This document shows, one piece after another, positions 27,705-36,425 of a stretch of DNA of 64,000 nt (the first letter of the stretch is position 1; each line of letters starts with the position of its first letter). Below the pieces are notes generated by a model. The model ran no database searches and was not told the DNA's origin. It worked only from the letters and a program-made list of their open reading frames with translations. The DNA comes from DATMER01 sp963741305 (GTDB taxonomy: Bacteria > Acidobacteriota > Thermoanaerobaculia > Multivoradales > UBA5704): positions 3,720,001 to 3,784,000 of the forward strand of contig CAVUHL010000003.1 of assembly GCA_963741305.1 (NCBI GenBank), in the 5' to 3' direction. A program made the translations under genes and the position numbers.

Positions 27705-28592
27705 TTAGTAGCGGATGGCCGTGCGCTCGCTGCTCACGTCGTGGACGTCCTGGAAACGGTCCGAGCGGACCATGTCCCGCACCACGTCAGCGACCTTGCC
27801 CTCTTCCAGGCGGCGCAGGTCATAGCTCCACTGCTCCCGGTCGACCTGGTTCGCATTCATGTTCAGGAGGTTCCGGTACAGCGCGGTCAGGCGCTGCTCC
27901 TGGGTCACCCTCTCCCCGCGCGTGTAGACCTGGAACCGGCTCTCCTCGCTGCGGGCGATCTCGTCGGCGATCTTGACCAGCTCCGCATAACCGCCCTGGG
28001 CGATCCGGTCGACGTACGGCTGGCCGCTCGCGTCGAAGTCACGCATCAGGATGCCGCGGTAGAGCACGTTCGTGAGGCCGCGCGCCGATCCGTCGGACGT
28101 ATACGGCGCCGAGCCCGCGGCAGCGGACACCGGCTCGACGCGGATGGTCACCGTGCCCTGGCGCAGGTTGTTCGGGATGCCGACGTTCTCGGTGATCTGG
28201 TAGCGCAGGGTCTCGGTGCGGTTGCGGCTGGAGCTGCTCGGGCGCACGGTCTCCAGCGTGGCACTGGAGTTCTCGGCGCTGGTCCGGGTCACGCGCACCC
28301 AGCCGCGGCCGGGCTCGGTTTCAGAGAACTGGGTCTCAGGGAAATAAGGGCCCTTGCCCTGGCCGGGATGGATCGCCGTCATGATCAGGCGCACCTTCTG
28401 ACCCTCGGTGAGGGTGAAGGTGCCGCCCGGCTCGATGGTGCCGATGACCTGGTCGGTAGAGAGGTCCTTCACCTGGATCTCGACGCTATGGTAGGGACCC
28501 TGGGCCCTGGCGCTCTTCTGCGCGAAGACGGCCAGGGGGGAGACAAGCACGAGGAGGGCGATCAGCCCCCAGACTCGGTATGTGGTCTTCAT
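27705..28592 (-). CDS. Secreted DUF4214-like protein, paralogue A
   Basis: 295 residues with a signal peptide (1-24, PLAVFAQ). An N-terminal beta domain (about 30-160, VEIQVKDLSTDQVIGTIEPG) precedes a helical C-terminal region (about 175-290, LYRGILMRDFDASGQ, LYRNLLNMNANQVDRE), which resembles DUF4214. The ATG at 28592 has AGGAGA upstream. It follows paralogue B by 27 bases and matches it along its whole length, so a tandem duplication. Function unknown; DUF4214 domains often occur in secreted or surface proteins. Confidence 0.75.
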   Translation of the reverse strand: MKTTYRVWGLIALLVLVSPLAVFAQKSARAQGPYHSVEIQVKDLSTDQVIGTIEPGGTFTLTEGQKVRLIMTAIHPGQGKGPYFPETQFSETEPGRGWVRVTRTSAENSSATLETVRPSSSSRNRTETLRYQITENVGIPNNLRQGTVTIRVEPVSAAAGSAPYTSDGSARGLTNVLYRGILMRDFDASGQPYVDRIAQGGYAELVKIADEIARSEESRFQVYTRGERVTQEQRLTALYRNLLNMNANQVDREQWSYDLRRLEEGKVADVVRDMVRSDRFQDVHDVSSERTAIRY

Positions 28593-28619
28593 ATGAATTC
28601 TCCTTTTTGGCTCACCCGG

Positions 28620-29534
28620 TTAGTACCGGATGGCCATCCGTTCTAGGTTGTGGAGCTGCTGGAACCGGGGGGAGCGCACCATGCCTGTGACGACGGCGTC
28701 GATGTCGCCGCCATTCATACGGCGGAGGTCTTCCTCCCACTGCTCGCGGTCGATCTGGGCCGCGCTCAGGCCCAACAGGTTCTTGTACATGGAGAGCAGG
28801 CGCTGCTGGTTGCACACTCCCTCGCGCTCGTAGACGCCGATGCGGCTCTCGTCGCTCTCGGCAATCCGCTCGGCCACCTGGATCAGCGCCGGGTAGCCAC
28901 CCTTGGCAATGTTGTCGATGTGGGTGCGGGCGCCGGTTTCGTCCAGGTTCCGCATCAGAATTGCCTGATAGAGCCGGCCGGTCAGGTCGCGGGCCTGTTG
29001 CCGGGTCGTCGCCGACGTCGGGGCCGAACCGGCAGCTGCCGCGGGCTCCACCCGGACGTTGATCGTGCCCTGGCGCAGGCTGTCCGGCATGCCGCCGATG
29101 CCGCCAATGCCGCCAGTACCACTCTCGACGATCCGGTAGTTGAGGGTCTCCGTCCGGCTACGGATCGTGCCGCTCGGCCGCACGATGCGCAGGGTGGCGT
29201 TGGCATTGTCTACGTTGGTCTTGGTCACGCGCACCCAGCCGCGGCCGGGATCGGCCTCGGTGAACTCGGTCTCGGGATAGACGAGGCCCCGCTGACCCGG
29301 CTGGTCGGCCGTCATGATCAGGCGGACCCGCTGGCCCTCACGAAGAGTAATGGTCCCACCGGGCTTCACGGTCGCGATGATCTGGTCGGAGTCGAGATCC
29401 TTTACCTGGATCTGGACATCCTGGTACGGTCCCTGCCCCTGTGCATTGAAGTTCCTCGTCTGTGCAAATGCTGCCAGCGGGGACAACAACAAAAGCATGG
29501 CCACCAGGCTCCAGGCTCGATGTGCGTTTTTCAT
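28620..29534 (-). CDS. Secreted DUF4214-like protein, paralogue B
   Basis: 304 residues from the ATG at 29534 with GGAGA eight bases upstream; the frame above it has no signal. Signal peptide 1-25 (PLAAFAQ). Same layout as paralogue A: beta domain with VQIQVKDLDSDQIIATVKPG, then helices with LYQAILMRNLDETG, MYKNLLGLSAAQIDRE and a shared MAIRY end. It has a Gly-rich insert (GGIGGIGGM) that paralogue A lacks. Probably secreted, function unknown. Confidence 0.75.
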   Translation of the reverse strand: MKNAHRAWSLVAMLLLLSPLAAFAQTRNFNAQGQGPYQDVQIQVKDLDSDQIIATVKPGGTITLREGQRVRLIMTADQPGQRGLVYPETEFTEADPGRGWVRVTKTNVDNANATLRIVRPSGTIRSRTETLNYRIVESGTGGIGGIGGMPDSLRQGTINVRVEPAAAAGSAPTSATTRQQARDLTGRLYQAILMRNLDETGARTHIDNIAKGGYPALIQVAERIAESDESRIGVYEREGVCNQQRLLSMYKNLLGLSAAQIDREQWEEDLRRMNGGDIDAVVTGMVRSPRFQQLHNLERMAIRY

Positions 29535-29684
29535 AGCATTCTCCTCGCCATTTTCAGAGCCGCTGGAAGTGACCGCGGCTTGTACACCCATAGCTAAACG
29601 CAAGAAGGATGCCACCACGTGGGGGGCGGGGAGATTGGAGGGTTCGGAGGAAAGACGTCCTCAGCGGAGGACAGTAAAAGCACT

Positions 29685-29906
29685 CTACCGGCTCAGCATC
29701 TCATCTACCGTCAGGCCGATGTCCTGGGCAATCCTTCGCAGCAGGGTGGGAGAGATGTCGCGCCCCTTGTGGAAGGGGACGGTCGTGCCCCGACCATCCG
29801 CATGGCGGAACTGCTCGTGCGAGCCTCGCTGGCGTACCTCGACAAACCCGAGGGCATGGAGGATTTGAATGACTTCCTGCGGCTTGAGGACAGGTACGCT
29901 CCCCAT
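29685..29906 (-). CDS. hicA: HicA-family mRNA interferase toxin
   Basis: 73 residues, dsRBD-like fold. The catalytic His lies in RQRGSHEQFRH (about 26-36), with TVPFHKG before the last helix (ISPTLLRRIAQDIGLTVDEM), all typical of HicA. HicA cleaves mRNA until HicB binds it. It starts two bases after the hicB stop, so the order is antitoxin first. Small for a HicA but complete. Confidence 0.88.
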   Translation of the reverse strand: MGSVPVLKPQEVIQILHALGFVEVRQRGSHEQFRHADGRGTTVPFHKGRDISPTLLRRIAQDIGLTVDEMLSR

Positions 29907-29908
29907 GC

Positions 29909-30127
29909 TCAGCCGACGACGATCTGCTGCGTGCCGACGAACTCGGCCGCCAAAGCGGGAACGTTGTCCTCCAACAGCATCTCGATGACTTCCCGGAGAT
30001 TCTCGTGGAGCTCGTCGAGAGTTTCCCCCTGGGAATGCGCGCCCGGGAATCCCGGCACATACCCGACGTAGAGACCGGTGTCGGCGTCTTTTTCGATGAT
30101 CGCGGTGTAGGACCTCATCATGGGCAT
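29909..30127 (-). CDS. hicB: HicB-family antitoxin (short form)
   Basis: 72 residues. The HicB core IIEKDADTGLYVGYVPGFPG and AHSQGETLDELHENLREVIEMLLE is present. The C-terminal DNA-binding domain of longer HicB proteins is absent, so autoregulation may depend on another site. The first of three close ATG codons (30127) has GGGGAG upstream. It follows guaA by 12 bases and so may be expressed from the housekeeping operon. Confidence 0.88.
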   Translation of the reverse strand: MPMMRSYTAIIEKDADTGLYVGYVPGFPGAHSQGETLDELHENLREVIEMLLEDNVPALAAEFVGTQQIVVG

Positions 30128-30139
30128 GATTCTACTCCC

Positions 30140-31681
30140 CTACTCCCACTCGATCGTCGCAGGCGGCTTGCTGGTCACGTCGTAGACGACGCGGTTCACG
30201 CCTTTGACCTCGTTGACGATGCGGTTGGCCACTCGGCCGAGGAGGTCGTAGGGAAGGTGGCTCCAGTCGGCGGTCATGAAGTCGTGGGTCTCCACGGAGC
30301 GCAGGGCGATCACGCTCTCGTAGGTGCGGTAGTCGCCCATCACTCCCACGCTCTTGACCGGCAGCAGCACCGCGAAGGCTTGGCTCACTTTGTCGTACCA
30401 GCCGGCCTCCCTCAGCTCCTGGATGAAGATCGCGTCCGCCTCCTGGAGCAGGGCCACGCGCTGCGCCGTGACTTCGCCGAGGATACGCACCGCGAGGCCC
30501 GGGCCCGGGAACGGATGGCGGCCGATGAGCTGCTCCGGCAAGCCCAACTCGCGGCCGAGCTGGCGCACCTCGTCCTTGAACAGGAAGCGCAGCGGCTCGA
30601 CCAGCTCGAAACCCAGCTCCGCGGGCAGGCCGCCCACGTTGTGATGGGTCTTGATGACCGCCGACGGTCCCTTCACAGACACTGACTCGATCACGTCCGG
30701 ATAGAGGGTGCCCTGGGCTAGGAACTGCACCCCTTCGAGCCGGCGCGCCTCGTCCTTGAACACGTCGATGAAGACGCGGCCGATCGTCTTGCGCTTTGCC
30801 TCCGGGTCCTCGATGCCGGCGAGCTCGCCCAGGAACCGCTGCCGCGCGTCGACCGCGACGATGGGGATGCCCAGTCCGTCGCGCAGGCTGTGGAGAACCT
30901 GGACCGCCTCGTCCTTGCGCAGCACGCCGTTGTCCACGAAGACCGCAGTGGAGCGGTCCCCGACCGCCCGCGTGAGCAGCGCGGCGACCACGGAAGAGTC
31001 GACTCCGCCTGAGAGAGCGCAGATCACCCGCCCCTCCCCCACTTTCTCGCGGATGGTGCGGACAGCCTCTTCCATGTAGGAGGCCATGCGCCAGTCGCCC
31101 CGCGCGCCGCAGATCCCATAAAGGAAGTTGCGCAGCATCTCGCCGCCAGAGACGGTGTGCGAGACCTCCGGGTGGAACTGGATGCCGTACATCGCCTTGT
31201 CGGGGTTCTCGAACGCGACCACCGGGGCGTTCGTGGTGCTCGCCGTGACCCGGAAGCCGGCAGGCAGGTCGCGCACGCGGTCGCCATGGCTCATCCAGAC
31301 CGTCTCGGAGGCCGAGAGCCCTTCGAACAGCTTGCCCGGATCGGTCACGGAGACCTCGGCGCGGCCGTACTCGCGATGACTGGAGCCTTCCACGCTGCCG
31401 CCCAGCCGGCGCGCCATGACCTGCATGCCATAGCAGATCCCCAGGACTGGCATGCCCAGCTCGAACAGCTCGGTCGAGGCATCGGGCGCGCCCTCTTCAT
31501 AGACGCTCTGCGGGCCGCCGGAGAGGATGATCCCGATCGGCTGCCGGCGCCGGATCTCGTCGAGCGGCAGGTCGAACGGGTGGACCTCGCAGTAGACCCG
31601 GTTCTCGCGCACCCGTCGCGCGATGAGCTGGGTGAACTGGCTGCCGAAGTCGAGGATCAGGATGGTCTGGTGGTCGGTCAA
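30140..31681 (-). CDS. guaA: GMP synthase (glutamine-hydrolysing)
   Basis: 513 residues. It makes GMP from XMP, glutamine and ATP. The class I amidotransferase domain (1-190) has the nucleophile Cys in GICYGMQ and FHPEVSHT. The ATP pyrophosphatase domain has SGGVDSS (P-loop), and the C-terminal dimerisation domain ends SKPPATIEWE. The start is TTG at 31681, overlapping the gpsA stop as TTGA with GGAG upstream. It closes the run from the YfgM-like gene. Confidence 0.96.
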   Translation of the reverse strand: MTDHQTILILDFGSQFTQLIARRVRENRVYCEVHPFDLPLDEIRRRQPIGIILSGGPQSVYEEGAPDASTELFELGMPVLGICYGMQVMARRLGGSVEGSSHREYGRAEVSVTDPGKLFEGLSASETVWMSHGDRVRDLPAGFRVTASTTNAPVVAFENPDKAMYGIQFHPEVSHTVSGGEMLRNFLYGICGARGDWRMASYMEEAVRTIREKVGEGRVICALSGGVDSSVVAALLTRAVGDRSTAVFVDNGVLRKDEAVQVLHSLRDGLGIPIVAVDARQRFLGELAGIEDPEAKRKTIGRVFIDVFKDEARRLEGVQFLAQGTLYPDVIESVSVKGPSAVIKTHHNVGGLPAELGFELVEPLRFLFKDEVRQLGRELGLPEQLIGRHPFPGPGLAVRILGEVTAQRVALLQEADAIFIQELREAGWYDKVSQAFAVLLPVKSVGVMGDYRTYESVIALRSVETHDFMTADWSHLPYDLLGRVANRIVNEVKGVNRVVYDVTSKPPATIEWE

Positions 31682-32706
31682 AGCTCAGACTCCGATTTCA
31701 GCTCTCGCGTCATCAATTCCTCCACAGCTTTGCGTGGGTCCTTGCCCTCATACATAACGGCGGCCATCTGCCGGGTAATGGGCATGTCCACCCCGCGGGC
31801 CGCGGCCAGCCGCGAGACGGCGAGGGAGTTGCGGATGCCCTCGGACACCAGGTGAGTGCCCGAGGTGATCTGTTCCAGGGTCTTGCCCGAGGCCAGCTCG
31901 ATCCCGGTCTGGCGGTTGCGCGAGAGGCCGCCCGTGCAGGTCAGGACGAGATCGCCCAACCCGGCGAGGCCCGCGAAGGTGCGGGGCTGGCCGCCGTAGG
32001 CGATCCCCAGGCGGGTGATCTCATGCAGCCCGCGAGTGATCAACGCGGCCAGGGTGTTGTGCCCGAGGCCGAGGCCGCTCAACGCGCCCGCGGCCACCGC
32101 GACCACGTTCTTGACCGCGCCGCCCAGCTCGACCCCGACCACGTCCGACGAGGAGTAGAGCCGCAGCCAGGGGGTGGCAAAGCACTCGCGGATCTCGGTG
32201 GCGAAACCGGCTTCCTCGGCGGCGATCACGGCGGCCGAGGGCACATTCCTGGCCAGCTCGGCCGCGAACGTGGGGCCGGAGAGCACGGCGAAGCGCACCT
32301 CGCGGTCCGCGGCCATCCCCTCTTCGAAAGTCACCTGGCTCATGCGCGCCAGGGTCTCGATCTCGATCCCCTTGGTCCCTGAGATGAGCGGCACGGGCCG
32401 GTCCTTCGGATAGATCTGGAGGAACTGCCGGAGCACTTGCCGGAACCCGTGGGAGGGGACGACGAGGAGGTAGAAGTCGCAGCCCGGGAGGGCTTCCAGG
32501 TCCGCGGTCGGCTCGAGCAGCGGCGGCAGCTCGACGCCGGGCAGGTACTCGGGGTTCGTGCGCTCTTCCGCCATGTGCCGCGCCAGCTCCGGGTCGCGCG
32601 CCCAGAGCTTGACCCGGTGCCCGCCCGCTGCCGCGAAGTGGACGGCGAGCGCCGTCCCCCACGAGCCCGCGCCAAGGACCGCGATAGCCTTCGGAGATTC
32701 GTTCAT
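31678..32706 (-). CDS. gpsA: Glycerol-3-phosphate dehydrogenase [NAD(P)+]
   Basis: 342 residues. It makes sn-glycerol-3-phosphate for phospholipids. NAD-binding GAGSWGTALAVHFA (12-25), SGTKGIE, SGPTFAAELA and the catalytic-Lys region GGAVKNVVAVAAGAL are all seen. The ATG at 32706 overlaps the plsY stop (ATGA), and upstream open frame is antisense. Pairing with plsY puts the two steps leading to lysophosphatidate side by side. Confidence 0.95.
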   Translation of the reverse strand: MNESPKAIAVLGAGSWGTALAVHFAAAGGHRVKLWARDPELARHMAEERTNPEYLPGVELPPLLEPTADLEALPGCDFYLLVVPSHGFRQVLRQFLQIYPKDRPVPLISGTKGIEIETLARMSQVTFEEGMAADREVRFAVLSGPTFAAELARNVPSAAVIAAEEAGFATEIRECFATPWLRLYSSSDVVGVELGGAVKNVVAVAAGALSGLGLGHNTLAALITRGLHEITRLGIAYGGQPRTFAGLAGLGDLVLTCTGGLSRNRQTGIELASGKTLEQITSGTHLVSEGIRNSLAVSRLAAARGVDMPITRQMAAVMYEGKDPRKAVEELMTRELKSESEL

Positions 32707-33320
32707 CCCGCTTTTCGCTCCCCCAGCCGGGGCTCGATCCCCTGCCGTATGCGTTCGATGTTGGGCCGGTGCTTCCAGACGATGAACAGGCCGATCAGCG
32801 TCGCAGCCAGGAGCAGCGCGGGATCGCGGTCCTCCCAACCCAGGCGCTGCGTGATGAAGACGAACCAGGCGAAGGAGACCGCCGCCGTGATGGACCCCAG
32901 GGAGACGTAGCGCTTCCAGGCCACGACGATCAGAAAGGCGAGCAGCGTCAGGGCCATGGCGGGCGGCGCCAGCGCGCCCATGGCTCCAGCCGAGGTCGCC
33001 ACTCCTTTGCCGCCTTGGAACTTGAGCCAGACCGGGTAGCAATGCCCGAGCATGACGAAGAAGGCCGCGGCGCCGACAAGCACGGGCGGAGCGCCGAGCC
33101 GGCGGGCGATCAGCACGGCCGCGACACCCTTGCCGATGTCCAGGACCAGCGCCGCGATACCCGCGCCCTTGCCCGCGGCCCGCATGGCGTTCGTCGCCCC
33201 CACGTTGCCGCTGCCCACGCTGCGCACGTCCTTGTGTGCCTTCAGCTTGACGATCAGGTAGCTGAAGGGGATCGAGCCCAGAATGTAGGCCATGATGACG
33301 ATGCCGAGCGCGAGCTTCAT
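32703..33320 (-). CDS. plsY: Acyl-phosphate:glycerol-3-phosphate acyltransferase
   Basis: 205 residues, five to six TM helices. It acylates glycerol-3-phosphate with acyl-phosphate in the inner membrane. Motifs: LGSIPFSYLI, GSGNVGATNAMR, GHCYPVWLKFQGGKG and the late HRPNIERI. The ATG at 33320 overlaps the thpR stop and its own stop overlaps gpsA (both ATGA). The acyl-phosphate partner PlsX is not in the window. Confidence 0.94.
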   Translation of the reverse strand: MKLALGIVIMAYILGSIPFSYLIVKLKAHKDVRSVGSGNVGATNAMRAAGKGAGIAALVLDIGKGVAAVLIARRLGAPPVLVGAAAFFVMLGHCYPVWLKFQGGKGVATSAGAMGALAPPAMALTLLAFLIVVAWKRYVSLGSITAAVSFAWFVFITQRLGWEDRDPALLLAATLIGLFIVWKHRPNIERIRQGIEPRLGERKAG

Positions 33321-33895
33321 CCTTCTTCAGCTTCCATCGCGGCTTCCATCGGGAAACCTTCCACCACGCTGTAGCGGGCGCCGCGCGGGCTCAGCTTGCT
33401 CTCCATGAGCACGCCGCGGTCGACCGTGAACGGCGGACCGATCTCCCCAGGGAAGGCCGAGATGAACTTGTCGGCCGCATCCCGGGGCCAGTTTTCGCAG
33501 CGGGCCAGCGTCACATGGGGCCGGAACGGCCGCTCCTCGGGCTCGAAATCCACGGCCTCGACGGCAGCAGCCACCGCATCCGCCTGCACGGCCGCAAGCT
33601 CTTCCGGGGCCTCCATCCCGATCCAGGCGACGCGCGCCGGACGTTTCGGAGGGAAAGTGCCACCTCCCGAGAGACGGACGGCGAGGGGCGGGTGCTTCGC
33701 GAAAGCTTCCCGGAGCTTCTCGGAAAGAGCCGGCACCTTGTCCGCCGGGGCCTCGCCCAGAAAGAGCAGGGTGAGGTGGATGTTCTCGGGGTCGACCCAG
33801 CGCGCCCGGGGCAGGCGGTCGCGCAGCCCAGCCGTGCGGCGCGCCACCTCCCGCCGCACGGGCTCGGGAACCTCGAGGGCCACAAAGAGCCTCAT
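33317..33895 (-). CDS. thpR: RNA 2',3'-cyclic phosphodiesterase
   Basis: 192 residues. The two HxTx motifs of the 2H phosphoesterases are present: HLTLLFLGE (about 43-51) and HVTLARC (about 130). N-terminus MRLFVALEVPEPVR is typical. These enzymes open 2',3'-cyclic phosphate ends of RNA. ATGA overlaps on both sides with cinA and plsY indicate coupled translation. Confidence 0.9.
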   Translation of the reverse strand: MRLFVALEVPEPVRREVARRTAGLRDRLPRARWVDPENIHLTLLFLGEAPADKVPALSEKLREAFAKHPPLAVRLSGGGTFPPKRPARVAWIGMEAPEELAAVQADAVAAAVEAVDFEPEERPFRPHVTLARCENWPRDAADKFISAFPGEIGPPFTVDRGVLMESKLSPRGARYSVVEGFPMEAAMEAEEG

Positions 33896-35130
33896 GAGGC
33901 GAGGAGCCTCCGGCGGAGCATGTCCAGGGCGAACTGCGCCGATTGCGTGCGCACGCGCTCGCGGTCTCCCGGGAAACGGACCCTGTGATGACCAGTACCA
34001 TCAGGTCCGGCCAGTGCGACATGCACGGTCCCCACGGGCTTGGCCTCGCTCCCGCCGCCGGGACCGGCCACGCCGGTGATGCCGATCCCGTAGTCGCTTC
34101 GGTAGGCCTTGCGCACGCCCTCGGCCATGGCCCGTGCGACCGGCTCGGATACAGCGCCGTGCTCGCGGAGCATCTTCGAAGGAACGCCGAGGACCAGGCT
34201 CTTGAGCTCGTTCGTGTAGGTGACGGCGCCGCCGAGGAAATAGTCGCTGCTGCCCGGGACGCGGGTGATCCGCTCGGCCAGGAGGCCGCCGGTGCACGAC
34301 TCGGCCGCGGTGAGGGTGGCGCCGGCCTTGCGCAGCAGCTCGCCGACGATCCCCTCCATCGTGTCCTCCTCACGGCTGCAGAACACCGCGTCGCCGACCA
34401 GCTCGCGGAGGCGGGCTGCCATGGCTTCGAGGCGCCGCTTGCGCTCGGGCTCCGGACCCTGTGCAGTGGCCCGCAGCCGGATCTCGCCGGGGCTGAAGAG
34501 GATGGTGATGTCCTCGCGGCCGAACTCCTCGTAGGCCGGCACGATCCGCTCCTCCACGACCGACTCGGGAAGGCAGGCGACCTTGATGGTCACGGTCTCA
34601 CGGCTCTCCCCGCCGGAGCGCTCGGCCAGCCACGGCTCCAGGTCGGACTCGATCATCCCCTCGAGCTCGACAGGGACGCCCGGGAAGAGGAACAGGGTCG
34701 AGCCCTCGCCCTCGATCTTCATGCCGGGAGCGGTGCCCCGGCTATTGGGGATGAGCTGCGCGCCTTCGATGACCTCGGCCTGCTTGCGGTTGGCGGACGG
34801 CATCTCCCGGCCAAACTCCCGGAAGCGGCGCTCGAGGTTGGCCAAGATTTTCTCGTCGAGCCGGAGCCCGCGTCCGAGCGCCTGGGACGTAGCCTCGCGG
34901 GTGACGTCGTCGGAGGTCGGGCCGAGGCCGCCCGTGACCAGTACGAGGTCGTGCTTGGCGACGAGCGAGTGCAGCTCCTCGGAGATGTCGTCGATCGAAT
35001 CGCCCACCACGCACTTCTGCCGGAGCTGGGCGCCGTAGCGCTCGAGCAGCCTGGTGAGGCGGAGGGAGTTGGTGTCCAGCCGGTCGGTCCCGAGGAGCTC
35101 CGAGCCGACGGCGAGGATGGCGGCCTTCAT
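33892..35130 (-). CDS. cinA: CinA family nicotinamide-nucleotide amidohydrolase
   Basis: 412 residues. The N-terminal MoaB-like domain has AILAVGSELLGTDRLDTNS and VTGGLGPTSDDVTRE; the C-terminal PncC-type amidase domain has TAAESCTGGLLAERIT and GITGVAGPGGGSEAKPVGTV. It deamidates NMN and hydrolyses ADP-ribose as part of NAD recycling in other bacteria. ATG at 35130; the ribosome site is weak. Starts 11 bases after the deoA stop. Confidence 0.92.
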   Translation of the reverse strand: MKAAILAVGSELLGTDRLDTNSLRLTRLLERYGAQLRQKCVVGDSIDDISEELHSLVAKHDLVLVTGGLGPTSDDVTREATSQALGRGLRLDEKILANLERRFREFGREMPSANRKQAEVIEGAQLIPNSRGTAPGMKIEGEGSTLFLFPGVPVELEGMIESDLEPWLAERSGGESRETVTIKVACLPESVVEERIVPAYEEFGREDITILFSPGEIRLRATAQGPEPERKRRLEAMAARLRELVGDAVFCSREEDTMEGIVGELLRKAGATLTAAESCTGGLLAERITRVPGSSDYFLGGAVTYTNELKSLVLGVPSKMLREHGAVSEPVARAMAEGVRKAYRSDYGIGITGVAGPGGGSEAKPVGTVHVALAGPDGTGHHRVRFPGDRERVRTQSAQFALDMLRRRLLAS

Positions 35131-35141
35131 GGCCGGGGATC

Positions 35142-36425
35142 TTATCCGACTAATTCCAGGATCAGCTCCGGAGCCGACCCCTCGTCCCCCACCGTGAAGC
35201 ACTCCTCGAATCTTGCGGCGAGACCGTCACCCTCGCGGCGGAGCCAGATCCTCGCCAGCTCGTCATCTTCGCGCACCTCGTCGCCGAGACGAGCGCGCAT
35301 CTCCAGGGAGACCCCGTAGTCGATCTTCGAGTCGGGACGGAAGCGGCCGGCGCCCGCTTCGATCAGGAGCATCCCGATCTGGCGGGTGTCGACACGGGCG
35401 AGGCGGCCCGGCCTCCGGGCTCGAAGCGGCCGCTCCACGGGAGCGAGCTCGAGGCGGGGGGACCGCAGCCAGTCCGGGTCGGCGCCCTGCAGCTCCGCCC
35501 ACTGGTCGAAGCGCTCGCGGGCACGGCCCGAGGAGACGGCCTCCTCCAGGCCGGCGCGGTACAACGGATGGCCGACAAGGCGCGAGACCTCCTCGGCCAG
35601 GAGGTACGTGACCTCCATGAGGTCGTCGGGGCCGTTCCCTTCGAGGCAGTCCAGCGCCTCCTTGACCTCGGAGGTGTTGCCGCAGGTCCGGCCGAGCGGC
35701 TGGTTCATGTCGGTGATCAGGGCGGAGACGGCCGTTCCCAGGCCGCGGGAGGTCTCGACCAGGCTCCGGGCCAGCGCCCGGGCGCTCTCCAGGTCGGGCA
35801 GGAAGGCGCCGTTGCCGACCTTGACGTCGAAGACCACCGCCGCCGCGCCCATGGCCAGCTTCTTGGAGAGGATCGAGCCGGTGATGAGCGGCAGCGATTC
35901 GACCGTGGCCGTGGCGTCGCGCAGGGCGTAGAGGCGGCGGTCGGCCGGAGCGATGCCGGAGGTGGCGCCGCCGATGGCCATGCCGCAGCGGGCGACCAGG
36001 TCGAGGAAGCGCGGGCGGCTCAGATCGAGATCAACTCCCGGGATGCTCTCCAGCTTGTCCATGGTGCCACCGGAGTGGCCGAGGCCACGGCCGGCGAGCA
36101 TGGCGATCGGCAGGCCGCAGCTCGCCAGGAGGAAGGGCAGGACGAGGGAGGTCTTGTCGCCGACGCCGCCGGTGGAGTGCTTGTCGCAGAGGCCGGGGAT
36201 GTCGTCGGCCAGGCGCCAGCGGTCGCCCGACTCCAGCATGGCGAGGGTGAGGGCGCGGGTCTCGTCCACGTCGAGCCCCCGGATGGCCGCGGCCATGAGG
36301 AAGGCCGCGAGCTGCCCCTCGGTCCAGGAGCCGTCCGTGGCACCGCGGACGACTTCCCGGATCTCCTCCTCAGAGAGGGGCATCCCAGCCCGTTTCCGTT
36401 CCAGGATGCGGTACGGAAGGATCAT
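35142..36425 (-). CDS. deoA: Pyrimidine/thymidine phosphorylase
   Basis: 427 residues, usual length. It splits thymidine or uridine with phosphate. The glycosyltransferase-3 fold is clear: KHSTGGVGDKTSLVLPFLL (the phosphate-binding loop), GRGLGHSGGTMDKLESIPG and KLAMGAAAVVFDVKVGNGAF, with the C-terminal RIDYGVSL-like end. Whether it prefers thymidine or uridine cannot be settled by eye. TGATG overlap with the upstream YfgM-like gene. Confidence 0.93.
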   Translation of the reverse strand: MILPYRILERKRAGMPLSEEEIREVVRGATDGSWTEGQLAAFLMAAAIRGLDVDETRALTLAMLESGDRWRLADDIPGLCDKHSTGGVGDKTSLVLPFLLASCGLPIAMLAGRGLGHSGGTMDKLESIPGVDLDLSRPRFLDLVARCGMAIGGATSGIAPADRRLYALRDATATVESLPLITGSILSKKLAMGAAAVVFDVKVGNGAFLPDLESARALARSLVETSRGLGTAVSALITDMNQPLGRTCGNTSEVKEALDCLEGNGPDDLMEVTYLLAEEVSRLVGHPLYRAGLEEAVSSGRARERFDQWAELQGADPDWLRSPRLELAPVERPLRARRPGRLARVDTRQIGMLLIEAGAGRFRPDSKIDYGVSLEMRARLGDEVREDDELARIWLRREGDGLAARFEECFTVGDEGSAPELILELVG

